Shown here piece after piece: positions 52,544-60,718 of a DNA stretch of 64,000 nucleotides (its first letter is position 1; each line of letters begins with the position of its first letter). The position numbers and the translations under genes are program-made. This DNA comes from Streptomyces shenzhenensis (lineage in GTDB: Bacteria; Actinomycetota; Actinomycetes; Streptomycetales; Streptomycetaceae): NCBI RefSeq assembly GCF_021462265.1, contig NZ_JAJONF010000031.1:49455-113454 (forward strand), in the 5' to 3' direction. A model generated the notes under the pieces. It was not told the DNA's origin. It saw only the letters and a program-made list of their open reading frames with translations, and ran no database searches.

Positions 52544-53285
52544 CGTTGAGCCTCCTGCGGGCCAGGACCGCCTCCGCGAGGACCAGGTCGAGGGGCCGGG
52601 TGACCTTGAAGGCCTCCTCGTGGCCGGGGACGACCACGACCTGTTCGCCGAGCCGCTCGACCATGCCGGCGTCGTCGGTGACGTCGCCGGTGACCGTCTC
52701 GTGGGCGCGGACCAGCGTCCCGCGGTCGAAGCCCTGGGGCGTCTGGACGGCGCGCAGGCGGGCGCGCTCGGGAGTGGCCAGCACCGGCTCGGGGTCGCCG
52801 GGGACGGCGGCCGGCTCGACCTCCTTGACCGTGTCGGCGAGCGGGAGGGCGGGGACGACCGCCGGGGCGCCGTCGCGGACCGCCTGGATCACCGCGTCGA
52901 CCGTGTCGACGGGGACCAGGGGTCGGGCCGCGTCGTGGACCAGGACGATGTCGTAGTCGGGGGGCAGCGCGTCGAGGCCGAGGCGGACCGACTCCTGGCG
53001 GGACTCGCCGCCGGGGACGACGACGAAGTCGGTGCGGTCGGGAAGCGCGTGAACGTCGAGGAGGGACTTGACCTCGGCCGCGCCGTCGGGCGGGGCCACG
53101 ACGACGACCAGGGAGACCGCGCGGGAGGCGGCGAGGGCGCGCACGGCGTGGATGAGCATGGGCGTGCCGTTCAGCGTGCGCAGCGCCTTGGGAGCGCCCG
53201 GACCGAGCCGTACGCCCCGGCCGGCGGCGGGAATCACGGCTGCCGTGCGCAGTTCCGTACGCGAAGGACGCGAATCGTCAGACAT
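52533..53285 (-). CDS. ispD: 2-C-methyl-D-erythritol 4-phosphate cytidylyltransferase
   Basis: A 250-residue IspD, third step of the MEP pathway, joining CTP and MEP. The CTP loop PAAGRGVRLGPGAPKAL, the DIVLVHDAARPLV strand and the PQGFDRG segment are all present. It precedes ispF with an 11-base overlap and lies 248 bases downstream of carD in the same direction, the usual actinobacterial carD-ispD-ispF order. Confidence 0.96.
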   Translation of the reverse strand: MSDDSRPSRTELRTAAVIPAAGRGVRLGPGAPKALRTLNGTPMLIHAVRALAASRAVSLVVVVAPPDGAAEVKSLLDVHALPDRTDFVVVPGGESRQESVRLGLDALPPDYDIVLVHDAARPLVPVDTVDAVIQAVRDGAPAVVPALPLADTVKEVEPAAVPGDPEPVLATPERARLRAVQTPQGFDRGTLVRAHETVTGDVTDDAGMVERLGEQVVVVPGHEEAFKVTRPLDLVLAEAVLARRRLNDGF

Positions 53286-53533
53286 CGGTTCCTGTCAGGT
53301 TTGTGTGCGGGCCTGGCGTGGGTATGGCCTGGGAAGTGCCGGGCGCGACGCCTTGACCGGACCCTTCCGTGACACTGGTCGAGCCAGCAGCCCGGGCCCG
53401 GCACGCCTAGTATCGGGGGTTCACCAAGGGCGTACGCAAACATGCCGCAGCGCCCGGCGACAGAAAGTGTCATCGGGCACCGCGGCAGTTCGGGTGTGCG
53501 GAGTTCAGCGTGCTGAGCTGGACTGCGTCTGCG

Positions 53534-54016
53534 TCAGGACGCGAGGACCTCGTCGAGCAGGGCCTCGGCCTTGTCCTCGTTCGTGTTCTCCGCGAGGGCG
53601 AGCTCGCTCACCAGGATCTGGCGGGCCTTGGCGAGCATCCGCTTCTCACCTGCGGAGAGTCCGCGCTCGCGCTCACGACGCCACAGGTCACGCACGACTT
53701 CCGCGACCTTGATGACATCGCCGGAGGCGAGCTTCTCCAGGTTTGCCTTGTAACGACGGGACCAGTTCGTGGGCTCCTCGGCGTACGGCGCGCGCAGCAC
53801 CTCGAAGACCCGGTCCAGCCCGTCCTGACCGACCACATCGCGCACGCCGACGAACTCCGCATTGTCCGCTGGCACACGTACCGTCAGGTCACCCTGGGCG
53901 ACCTTCAGCACCAAGTAGGTCTTGTCCACGCCTTTGATCTGGCGAGTTTCGATGGCCTCGATCAGCGCGGCCCCGTGATGGGGATAGACCACGGTGTCGC
54001 CAACCTTGAACGTCAT
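53534..54016 (-). CDS. carD: RNA polymerase-binding transcription factor CarD
   Basis: A 160-residue CarD. The N-terminal RNAP-interacting domain begins FKVGDTVVYPHHGAALIEAI; the C-terminal helical DNA-binding domain contains the conserved Trp region (NWSRRYKANLEKLASGD) and VRDLWRRERERGLSAGEKRM. In actinobacteria CarD stabilises the open complex at rRNA and many other promoters and is essential. ATG 54016 is preceded by AAGGGG. Confidence 0.97.
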   Translation of the reverse strand: MTFKVGDTVVYPHHGAALIEAIETRQIKGVDKTYLVLKVAQGDLTVRVPADNAEFVGVRDVVGQDGLDRVFEVLRAPYAEEPTNWSRRYKANLEKLASGDVIKVAEVVRDLWRRERERGLSAGEKRMLAKARQILVSELALAENTNEDKAEALLDEVLAS

Positions 54017-54641
54017 GTGACAGGTACCCCTTCCGTGGCTATCCAGGGTAACACGGAAACCGGCGGTTCTGAATGGCGTTTTCGCAGGTCAGGGCATATC
54101 TCGGGGCTTGACAACAGCAACAGGAACGTGCTTCGCGGGCCGCCCGGAAGCAGGTATTCGCAGGTGGGAGCGGCTCTCCGGGCGAGGCGAAACGCGCACG
54201 TTACACACATCCGGAGGCTCGCCCGGGTGGCCGAACGTCCACATATGTCCGGTTGCAAGCGTACGACTTCCGCTACTCCGTTCGGTTGCCGGAGCCGGAT
54301 CCCGGACGTTTCCGGAATTGATCACGGGGCCGACTGAACGGTACGCGAAGCCGCACCTGAAGCAGTGTGTGATCAATTTTCCCGGCGGTCGCGCATTCCT
54401 TCACGGAAATTTTTCGCGCGGTGTTGCGGGCGGGTTATGTGAATGCCGGGGGAGCCTCGCTCCAAAGTGGCCGAAGGGGCACTCGTGGATGCCCGTGGGT
54501 ACCCCTGCTTGAGGGAAGCGAGGGGCTTGGGGAGGGTCGGGTGCGGCGGCCGGGGAACGGCTCGGTAACCTAAGTCCGCTGACAGACACTTAGGGCGGCT
54601 TTACAGGGGGCCGCCCGCGCGTTCAAGGAGTTGCCGCCGCC
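54017..54641. other. 625-base divergent promoter region between carD and the DUF461-type gene
   Basis: No gene seen. It holds the carD promoter and, near its right end, an inverted pair CCTAAGT (54569-54575) / ACTTAGG (54588-54594) about 50 bases before the lipoprotein start. Base composition is less GC-rich than the flanks around 54050-54420. Confidence 0.45.
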
Positions 54642-55325
54642 GTGAGCAGCAGCCTTCGACGCGGCGCCCTCGCCGCGGCCACCATCGCCTTCTCCGTCGC
54701 CGCGCTCGCCGCCTGCGGCGCCGGCAACGACTCCCAGACGCTGCAGATCAAGCCGGACAACGCGGCGACGAGTGCCGGCGCCATCAAGATCCAGAACGCG
54801 ATCGTGATCACCCAGCCCGACCTCACGTCGACCGGGCCGGCCGCGATCGCCGCGACGATCTTCAACACCGGCACCGTGCCGGAGACGCTGCAGTCGATCG
54901 TCGTCGCCGGCACCGGCAAGACCGCCGAACTGCACGCCACCAAGTCCCAGCCGCTGACCATCCAGGCGGGCGGCCGGCTGATCCTGGGCGGCCAGGGCAA
55001 CGCCTCCGCAGTGCTGGCCAGCAGCCGCGAGGCGGTCCGCGACGGCAACGCGCAGAAGATCACGTTCACCTTCAGCAAGACCGGTGACGTGAGCCTGCGC
55101 GCGTTCGTCGTGCCGGCCGAGAGCTACTTCACGGGCTGGGGCCCGAGCGCGGTGCCGTCGGCCCCGGCCTCGCCCTCCGTGTCCGCTTCCTCGTCGGCCG
55201 CCGGCTCCCCGGCCGCCGGGTCCACGGCGAGCCAGAGCGCCAAGCCGGGCAAGAAGAACAAGGGGTCGGCGAGCGCCTCGGCGACATCGACCGACTCGGC
55301 CTCGGCATCGGCGAACGCGGGCTGA
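54642..55325 (+). CDS. DUF461-type lipoprotein, PCu(A)C-like
   Basis: A 227-residue exported lipoprotein (GTG start). A signal ends in ALAAC (Cys about 25). The core (about 35-165) reads IKIQNAIVITQPDLTSTGPA and VVPAESYFTGWG and has an Ig-like shape resembling PCu(A)C copper chaperones, but the Met/His copper ligands are not evident. The last 60 residues are a Ser/Ala/Lys linker. Its place next to the PhoRP locus is as I remember it in other streptomycetes. Function unknown. Confidence 0.8.
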   Translation: MSSSLRRGALAAATIAFSVAALAACGAGNDSQTLQIKPDNAATSAGAIKIQNAIVITQPDLTSTGPAAIAATIFNTGTVPETLQSIVVAGTGKTAELHATKSQPLTIQAGGRLILGGQGNASAVLASSREAVRDGNAQKITFTFSKTGDVSLRAFVVPAESYFTGWGPSAVPSAPASPSVSASSSAAGSPAAGSTASQSAKPGKKNKGSASASATSTDSASASANAG

Positions 55326-55347
55326 GCGGTCGTACCGGCGACGCGAG

Positions 55348-55377
55348 AAGGGCGGTACCCCCGAGGGGGCCGCCCTT
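55348..55377 (+). terminator. Hairpin terminator after the DUF461-type gene
   Basis: AAGGGCGG (55348-55355) pairs with CCGCCCTT (55370-55377), and an inner CCCCC/GGGGG stem continues after a TA bulge. It starts 22 bases after the stop. Confidence 0.75.
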
Positions 55378-55475
55378 CGTCATACGGCCGTCTTGGTTCA
55401 CGGCCGTCTTCTTTCACGGCCGCCCTTCGTCATACGGCCGTCTTCGTCATACGGCCGTCTTCGTCATACGGCCGT
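55375..55475 (+). repeat. 17-base tandem repeat between convergent genes
   Basis: CTTCGTCATACGGCCGT occurs at 55375-55391, 55425-55... in three head-to-tail exact copies (55425-55441, 55442-55458, 55459-55475), with two shortened versions (CTTGGTTCACGGCCGT, CTTCTTTCACGGCCG) between. It lies between the convergent DUF461-type gene and phoP. Confidence 0.88.
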
Positions 55476-55604
55476 GCGGTCGCGGCCGGGGCCTGTCCGG
55501 CCGCCGTACGGTGGTCCGGCCCTGGGGGCGACGACCGCGGCACAGCCGCGGTACGGCCGGCACACCACACGTCGGCCGTACCGCCGTAAGCCCAGACCGC
55601 CGGC

Positions 55605-56285
55605 TTACGGCTCGAACTTGTACCCGAGACCGCGGACCGTCACCAGGTAGCGCGGCGCGCCCGGGTCCGGCTCGATCTTGGCGCGGAGGCGCTTGACGTG
55701 GACGTCGAGCGTCTTGGTGTCGCCGACGTAGTCGGCACCCCAGACGCGGTCGATGAGCTGCATGCGGGTGAGGACGCGGCCGGCGTTGCGCAGGAGCATC
55801 TCCAGGAGGTCGAACTCCTTGAGGGGGAGGTCGACCTTGGAGCCGGAGACCGTCACCACGTGGCGGTCGACGTCCATGCGGACCGGGCCCGCTTCGAGGG
55901 CGGCCGGGGTGACCTCCTCCGGCTCGCCGCGACGGCGCAGGACGGCCCGGATACGGGCTACCAGCTCGCGGGAGGAGAAGGGCTTGGTGACGTAGTCATC
56001 GGCTCCTATTTCGAGTCCGACAACCTTGTCGATCTCGCTGTCCTTGGCCGTCACCATGATGACGGGGACGTTGGACCGGCCGCGCAGCTGGCGGCAGACC
56101 TCGGTGCCGGGCAGCCCCGGCAGCATCAGGTCGAGGAGGACGAGGTCGGCGCCGTTGCGCTCGAACTCGTCGAGTCCGTCGGGGCCCGTGGCCGCCACGG
56201 CGACCTCGAAGCCCTCTTTGCGGAGCATGTACGACAGGGCGTCGGAGAAGGACTCCTCGTCCTCGACGACGAGCACTCGGGTCAC
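55605..56285 (-). CDS. phoP: Phosphate response regulator PhoP (RegX3-like)
   Basis: A 226-residue OmpR-type regulator. The receiver domain has the acid pair in VEDEES, the phosphoacceptor Asp in LVLLDLMLPG, Thr in VIMVTAKDS and Lys in DDYVTKPFSSREL. The winged-helix domain ends with TLDVHVKRLRAKIEPDP and VRGLGYKFEP. PhoP activates phosphate-starvation genes and represses nitrogen and secondary-metabolite genes. GTG 56285 follows GGAGGTCC and overlaps phoR by four bases. Confidence 0.95.
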   Translation of the reverse strand: MTRVLVVEDEESFSDALSYMLRKEGFEVAVAATGPDGLDEFERNGADLVLLDLMLPGLPGTEVCRQLRGRSNVPVIMVTAKDSEIDKVVGLEIGADDYVTKPFSSRELVARIRAVLRRRGEPEEVTPAALEAGPVRMDVDRHVVTVSGSKVDLPLKEFDLLEMLLRNAGRVLTRMQLIDRVWGADYVGDTKTLDVHVKRLRAKIEPDPGAPRYLVTVRGLGYKFEP

Positions 56286-57538
56286 GGAAGGACCTCCGGG
56301 GCGGGAAGCGGTTCGTACGGGGATGACTCGGTGGTACCGGCCTCGTCGTCGAGGTCGGGGTCGGGGTGCTGCGACGCGCGGTCGCGGGCCACGCCCGCCT
56401 CCGGCAGCCTGAGGGTGAACGTGGAGCCCTGGTTCTCGGCGCTCCACACCGTGACCTCCCCGCCGTGCGAGGCGACCACGTGCTTGACGATGGCGAGACC
56501 GAGACCGGTGCCACCGGTGGCCCGCGAGCGGGCCGGGTCGACGCGGTAGAAGCGCTCGAAGATGCGCTCCTTGTCCTTGTCGGAGATGCCGATGCCCTGG
56601 TCGGTCACGGCAAGCTCGATCATGTCGCCGCCCGGCATGCCGATCCGGCGGGCGGCTATCCCCACCCGGGTGCGGGCCGGGGAGTAGTTCACGGCGTTCT
56701 CGACGAGGTTGCCGAGAGCGGCGGCCAGCTGGCCGCGGTGGCCCCAGACACGCAGGTCGGCGGTGCCGCCGGCGGCCATGGTGATCTGCTTGGCGCCGGC
56801 CTGGTGCCGGCACCGGTCGATCGCCTCGGCGACCAGCTCGTCCACCCGGACCGGCTCCGCGTCCTCCAGCGGATCGTCGTTCTGCACTCTCGACAGATCG
56901 ATCAGCTCCTGGACCAGGTTGGTCAGGCGCGTGGCCTCGATCTGCATGCGACCGGCGAAGCGCTGCACGGCCTCCGGGTCGTCCGAGGCGTCCATGACGG
57001 CCTCGGAGAGCAGGGAGAGCGCGCCGACCGGGGTCTTCAGCTCGTGGCTGACATTCGCCACGAAGTCACGGCGTACCGCCTCGATGCGGCGGGCCTCGGT
57101 GAGGTCCTCGACGAGGAGCAGCACGAGCCGGGAGCCGAGGGGCGCCACCCGGGCGGAGACGGCCAGGGCCTCGCCCCGCCCGGTCCCCCGCCTCGGGAGG
57201 TCCAGCTCGACCTGCCGTATCTCGCCGTCGCGCCGGGTGTCCCGGGCCATCCCGAGCATCGGCTCGATGGCGAGTTTGCCGCCGCGCACGAGTCCGAGGG
57301 CGTACGCCGCCGAGCTCGCCTTGACCACCGCGTCGGCCTCGTCGAGGACGACCGCGGAGGAGCGCAGCACGCTCAGTACGGTGTCCACGCCCGGGGGCAG
57401 CACGGGGTCGGTCGGCACAGAAGTCCTGGTCGGTCGCTTCTGGTCGCGTTCGCTCCAGCGGAACGCCAGCATGGCGATGACACCGGTAAGAACCCCGGCG
57501 ATCGCTGCCGCTGCGGCGACCGCCGCGTTCACGTCCAT
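56282..57538 (-). CDS. phoR: Phosphate sensor kinase PhoR (SenX3-like)
   Basis: A 418-residue histidine kinase. One N-terminal membrane segment (about 5-26), a short PAS-like domain (about 45-150), then the H-box FVANVSHELKTPVGALSLL, N-box LAAALGNLVENAVNYSP, G1 VTDQGIGISDKDKERIFERF and G2 GTGLGLAIVKHVV. It lacks a large extracellular sensor, as expected for a kinase governed by PhoU and the Pst transporter. It precedes phoP with a four-base overlap and is divergent from phoU. Confidence 0.95.
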   Translation of the reverse strand: MDVNAAVAAAAAIAGVLTGVIAMLAFRWSERDQKRPTRTSVPTDPVLPPGVDTVLSVLRSSAVVLDEADAVVKASSAAYALGLVRGGKLAIEPMLGMARDTRRDGEIRQVELDLPRRGTGRGEALAVSARVAPLGSRLVLLLVEDLTEARRIEAVRRDFVANVSHELKTPVGALSLLSEAVMDASDDPEAVQRFAGRMQIEATRLTNLVQELIDLSRVQNDDPLEDAEPVRVDELVAEAIDRCRHQAGAKQITMAAGGTADLRVWGHRGQLAAALGNLVENAVNYSPARTRVGIAARRIGMPGGDMIELAVTDQGIGISDKDKERIFERFYRVDPARSRATGGTGLGLAIVKHVVASHGGEVTVWSAENQGSTFTLRLPEAGVARDRASQHPDPDLDDEAGTTESSPYEPLPAPEVLP

Positions 57539-57611
57539 GCAAACAGGTTAAGCAGGGCGTACGACATCCCCACAGCCCGCGAGGTGTCAGCTCGAACACT
57601 CGTCGCCCAGA

Positions 57612-57644
57612 GTTCACCTTGGAGCCAGTATTGGTTCATTTGGG
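57612..57644 (+). promoter_or_regulatory. PHO box: three 11-base direct-repeat units
   Basis: GTTCACCTTGG (57612-57622), AGCCAGTATTG (57623-57633) and GTTCATTTGGG (57634-57644) form an 11-base register. The first seven bases of units 1 and 3 match the PhoP consensus GTTCACC (7/7 and 5/7). It lies in the phoR-phoU divergent gap, where PhoP autoregulation is known in streptomycetes. Confidence 0.7.
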
Positions 57645-57759
57645 GTGGCAGAAACAGTCGCGTTGAGACCGGAACGTGGAAGCGTGGGGGTTCGCAGCTG
57701 CTTTCGGCCACGGGCCCCGGCCCACGGAGCCCCGGGAACACACGTAGGAGAGGGAACCC

Positions 57760-58449
57760 ATGCGGGACGCGTACCACGAGGAACTCGACTCGATCGGCGA
57801 CAGCCTGGTCGACATGGCCCGGCTGGTCGGATCGGCGATCGGGCGCGCCACGACGGCGATCCTCGACGCCGACCTCAAGCTCGCCGAGAGCGTCATCGAG
57901 GCCGACCAGAAGGTGGACGAGCTCCACCACGACCTGGAGGCGCGCGCGATAGCCCTGCTCGCGCGCCAGCAGCCGGTGGCGACCGACCTGCGGATCGTCG
58001 TCACCTCGCTGCGCATGTCCGCCGACCTGGAGCGCTCCGGCGACCTGGCCCAGCACGTGGCGAAGCTGGCCCGGCTCCGCTACCCGGCGAACGCCATCCC
58101 CCACGACCTGCACGCGACCGTCCTGGAGATGGGGCAGCTCGCGCAGCGCCTGATGGCCAAGGCCGCCGAGGTGATCATCACCAAGGACGTCGACCTGGCC
58201 CTGCAGCTGGAGCAGGACGACGACGAGATGGACCTGCTGCACCGCACGATCTTCCAGCACCTGCTGGACGACCGCTGGAAGCACGGCATCGAGACCGCCG
58301 TCGACGTGACCCTCCTCGGCCGCTACTACGAGCGGTACGCCGACCACGCGGTCGCCGTCGCCAAGCGCGTCGTCTTCCTGGTCACCGGCGAGCACGCGGA
58401 CGAGCTGCAGCCCGACATCCAGCCGGTGACGGGCGCCGAGGGGGCGTAA
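57760..58449 (+). CDS. phoU: Phosphate regulator PhoU
   Basis: A 229-residue PhoU with two three-helix bundles. It opens with YHEELDSIGDSLVDMARLVG; the metal-binding repeats are in VIEADQKVDELHHDLEARA and EQDDDEMDLLHRTIFQHLL, with the acidic E/DxxxD signatures. RYYERYADHAVAVAKRVVF is the conserved end. PhoU links the phosphate transporter to PhoR and keeps the kinase silent when phosphate is plentiful. ATG 57760 follows AGGAGAGGG. Confidence 0.95.
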   Translation: MRDAYHEELDSIGDSLVDMARLVGSAIGRATTAILDADLKLAESVIEADQKVDELHHDLEARAIALLARQQPVATDLRIVVTSLRMSADLERSGDLAQHVAKLARLRYPANAIPHDLHATVLEMGQLAQRLMAKAAEVIITKDVDLALQLEQDDDEMDLLHRTIFQHLLDDRWKHGIETAVDVTLLGRYYERYADHAVAVAKRVVFLVTGEHADELQPDIQPVTGAEGA

Positions 58450-58597
58450 CCGCCCGGCCGGGCGGGGCACGCGGGGTGCGAAACGGGCGCGGGGCACCAC
58501 AGTGCGCCGCCGTGCGCCGTTGATGCGCCCGGAGCAACGGGCATGGAATGGACAAGGCCCTACCTCTAGGGCATTCAGGGACCTCCGGGAGGGATCC

Positions 58598-58753
58598 ATG
58601 GCCGAATCCCCCAGCACCACGCCCGACCCTACGCAGGAGCGCGACAGCGACCAACCCGCCGAGATCAAGAACCTCCTGGTCATCGGCGCCTGCGGCTGCG
58701 GTTCGGGCTGCGGCTGCGGCTGCCAGTCGGGCAGCCCCTGCCAGTGCGGCTGA
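58598..58753 (+). CDS. 51-residue peptide with Cys-rich C-terminus
   Basis: An acidic, Ser/Thr/Pro/Asp/Glu-rich N-terminal half (MAESPSTTPDPTQ...) is followed by EIKNLLVIGA and a 20-residue end with eight Cys (CGCGSGCGCGCQSGSPCQCG). ATG 58598 has an excellent ribosome site (GGGAGGG, seven bases away), and a 21-base-arm terminator starts 22 bases after the stop, so it is a real unit. The Cys pattern suggests metal binding (metallothionein-like) or a precursor peptide whose core is the Cys region. No function is known to me. Confidence 0.72.
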   Translation: MAESPSTTPDPTQERDSDQPAEIKNLLVIGACGCGSGCGCGCQSGSPCQCG

Positions 58754-58774
58754 CCGAACGCCTCAGCACTTCAG

Positions 58775-58820
58775 GCACGACGAAGGGCCCCCGACTCCGG
58801 TCGGGGGCCCTTCGTCGTGC
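58775..58820 (+). terminator. Strong hairpin terminator after the Cys-rich peptide gene
   Basis: Perfect 21-base arms (58775-58795 and 58800-58820) with a TCCG loop. It can also stop transcription from the right. Confidence 0.92.
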
Positions 58821-58873
58821 CGGTGCGGGGCGACTCCGCTGTCGATCTGGTGAAGTGACATTCGGGGCGACGT

Positions 58874-59300
58874 TCAGAGCCACGTGCAGAGCCACGTGCA
58901 GAGCGACGTTCGGGTGGCGGGCAGCCCGGCGAGCCAGTCGGCGAGCAGCCGGTTGACCTCGTCGGGCCGTTCCTGCTGGATCCAGTGCCCACAGCCGTCT
59001 AGGAGGCGGGAGGAGACCAGACCCGGGAGGGTGACCGGGTACGCCGCGACGGCGTCGGCCGGCCAGGTCGTGGCGGCATCGAGACCGCCGCCGACGAACA
59101 GGGACGGCTGGGTGATCGGGGCGCCGTCGTAGGCGGCGAGATCCTCCCAGTCGCGGTCCATGTGCCGGTACCGGTTGAGCGCCCCGGTCAGTCCGGTGCG
59201 CTCGAATTTCCTCCGCGTACACGTCGAGGTCCCGCTCCCCGAGCCACCCGGGCAGCCGGCCGACGGGGAACCGCTCCCGCAGAGTCCCCCACGAGAGGCC
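58874..59300 (-). pseudogene. Epoxide-hydrolase-like alpha/beta hydrolase, truncated and frameshifted
   Basis: On the minus strand, LRERFPVGRLPGWLGERDLD and VYAEE are read in one frame and FERTGLTGALNRYRHMDRDW in the next, followed by PSLFVGGGLDAATTWPADAV and LLDGCGHWIQQERPDEVNRL to the stop at 58874. One extra A in GAGGAAATTC causes the shift. The nucleophile half is absent; the frame begins near the start of the divergent LanC-like gene. The end includes two copies of CTWL from a 12-base repeat (GTGCAGAGCCAC). Confidence 0.75.
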
Positions 59301-59335
59301 GGTCCCTATTTGCCGGTTCGGCAAACGGGGACCGG
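59299..59335. promoter_or_regulatory. 37-base nested inverted repeat just upstream of the LanC-like gene
   Basis: Inner arms TTTGCCG-GTT-CGGCAAA (59309-59325) sit inside outer arms CCGGTCCC (59299-59306) / GGGACCGG (59328-59335). It ends 22 bases before the ATG at 59358, so it would lie in the leader or at the promoter of that gene. It may be an operator or an RNA hairpin that limits translation. Confidence 0.55.
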
Positions 59336-59357
59336 CAGGGCCTGCGAGAATGGACCC

Positions 59358-60659
59358 ATGCGAGGAGCCCCGGGAGCGGTCGACGAGGTCGAGGAACTCG
59401 CGGTGGAGGGGCTGCGCTGGTTGACCGGGGTGGCGCGCGGGACGGCCGGGGGCGGTCTCGCCTGGGCTACGCGGCCTTCGGACGACAGCCTCAACCCGGC
59501 CTTCTACAGCGGTACGGCCGGGATCGTCCCCGTACTCCTGGAGGCGTGGCGGCACTTCGGCGACGACTCCCACGCCGACGCCGCCCTGCGCGCGGCCCGC
59601 AGCCTCGCGGACCTTGTCGACGGCGTCGACGACGACTCCCTCTGCTTCGGCCGTACCGGAATGGCGCTCGCCCTGCGGACCGTGCACGAGGAACTCGGCG
59701 ACCCGGCCGCCGGCGCCGCCGCCGACCGCGCGCTGCGCCTCGTGCGGGCACGCTTCGACGGCACCCGCTGGGGCGAACTGTTCGAGCTGATGGGCGGGAA
59801 CGCGGGAATCGGCCTCGGCGCACTGCTGTCCGGCGACCCCGAACTGGCCGTCCTCGCCCTGGAGCCCTATCTCCGCACGGCGGAGCAGACTCCGGCCGGC
59901 GTCCACTGGCCCCACCGCACGGGTGTCGAGGCCCGTCTGCACCACATTTCGCACGGCACGCTCGGCATCGTCCTCGCGCTGGCCCGCGTCGGCGACGCCA
60001 CCGGCCGGGCGGATCTGGTCGAACTGGCCCTGGCCGGTGCCGCGGACGTCGTCGCGCGCGACGAAGCGGGGCCGGAGGGCTTCCTGGTGCGGCACTCCAC
60101 CCCTCAGTTCCGCCCCGAACTGATCGAGCCGTTCAGCTACGGCTGGTGCCACGGCCCGACCGGGGACGCACAAGTCTTCCGGCTGTTGCGTGACATCACC
60201 GCCGACCCCGCCTGGGCCGCCCTCGCCGACCGCTGCTGGCACACGGTCACCCACTCCGGCCTGCCCCAGCGGCTGCGCCCCGGCTTCTGGGACAACAACG
60301 GCCGCTGCTGCGGTACCGCGGGCGTCCTCGCCCTGGCCTGCGACCGGATCGGCGAGCAGGGCGAGCAACAGGACACGTACGACTTCGCCCACGTCCTCGT
60401 CACGGACCTCGCCGCCCGCGCGATCCGCGACGGCGAGGGCGCCCGCTGGTCCAACGTCGAACACCGGGCCACCCCCACCGACCTCGAACCACAGACCGGC
60501 TGGGCCATGGGCAACGCGGGCATCGTCCGCGAACTCCTGCGCTTCGTACGCGTGGACGGCCACAGCCACGACGCCGGTCACGGCGACGTCCACGGCTTCG
60601 ACTTCGGCTTCGACTTCGGGCAACCCGTCGGGCAGCGCCGGCAACCGCCCCTGAACTGA
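59358..60659 (+). CDS. LanC-like protein with Cys-Cys-Cys zinc site
   Basis: A 433-residue protein with the seven-repeat alpha/alpha toroid of LanC: YSGTAGIVPVLL, CFGRTGMALAL, MGGNAGIGLGALL, SHGTLGIVLALA, WCHGPTGDAQVF, CCGTAGVLALA and MGNAGIVREL. Zinc ligands by comparison with NisC are C264 (WCHG), C317 and C318 (RCCG). NisC has Cys-Cys-His; the third ligand here is Cys, as in the CCG-type LanM enzymes such as ProcM. LanC proteins add Cys thiols to dehydroamino acids; stand-alone bacterial LanC-likes have no settled role. No dehydratase gene is nearby. The last 30 residues are His/Asp/Phe-rich (GFDFGFDFG). Confidence 0.85.
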   Translation: MRGAPGAVDEVEELAVEGLRWLTGVARGTAGGGLAWATRPSDDSLNPAFYSGTAGIVPVLLEAWRHFGDDSHADAALRAARSLADLVDGVDDDSLCFGRTGMALALRTVHEELGDPAAGAAADRALRLVRARFDGTRWGELFELMGGNAGIGLGALLSGDPELAVLALEPYLRTAEQTPAGVHWPHRTGVEARLHHISHGTLGIVLALARVGDATGRADLVELALAGAADVVARDEAGPEGFLVRHSTPQFRPELIEPFSYGWCHGPTGDAQVFRLLRDITADPAWAALADRCWHTVTHSGLPQRLRPGFWDNNGRCCGTAGVLALACDRIGEQGEQQDTYDFAHVLVTDLAARAIRDGEGARWSNVEHRATPTDLEPQTGWAMGNAGIVRELLRFVRVDGHSHDAGHGDVHGFDFGFDFGQPVGQRRQPPLN

Positions 60660-60718
60660 CCGCCCGCGCACACTCCTGCTCCGCCTCGCGGATCGGTACG
60701 CTTCCGCAGGAGGCGGGA

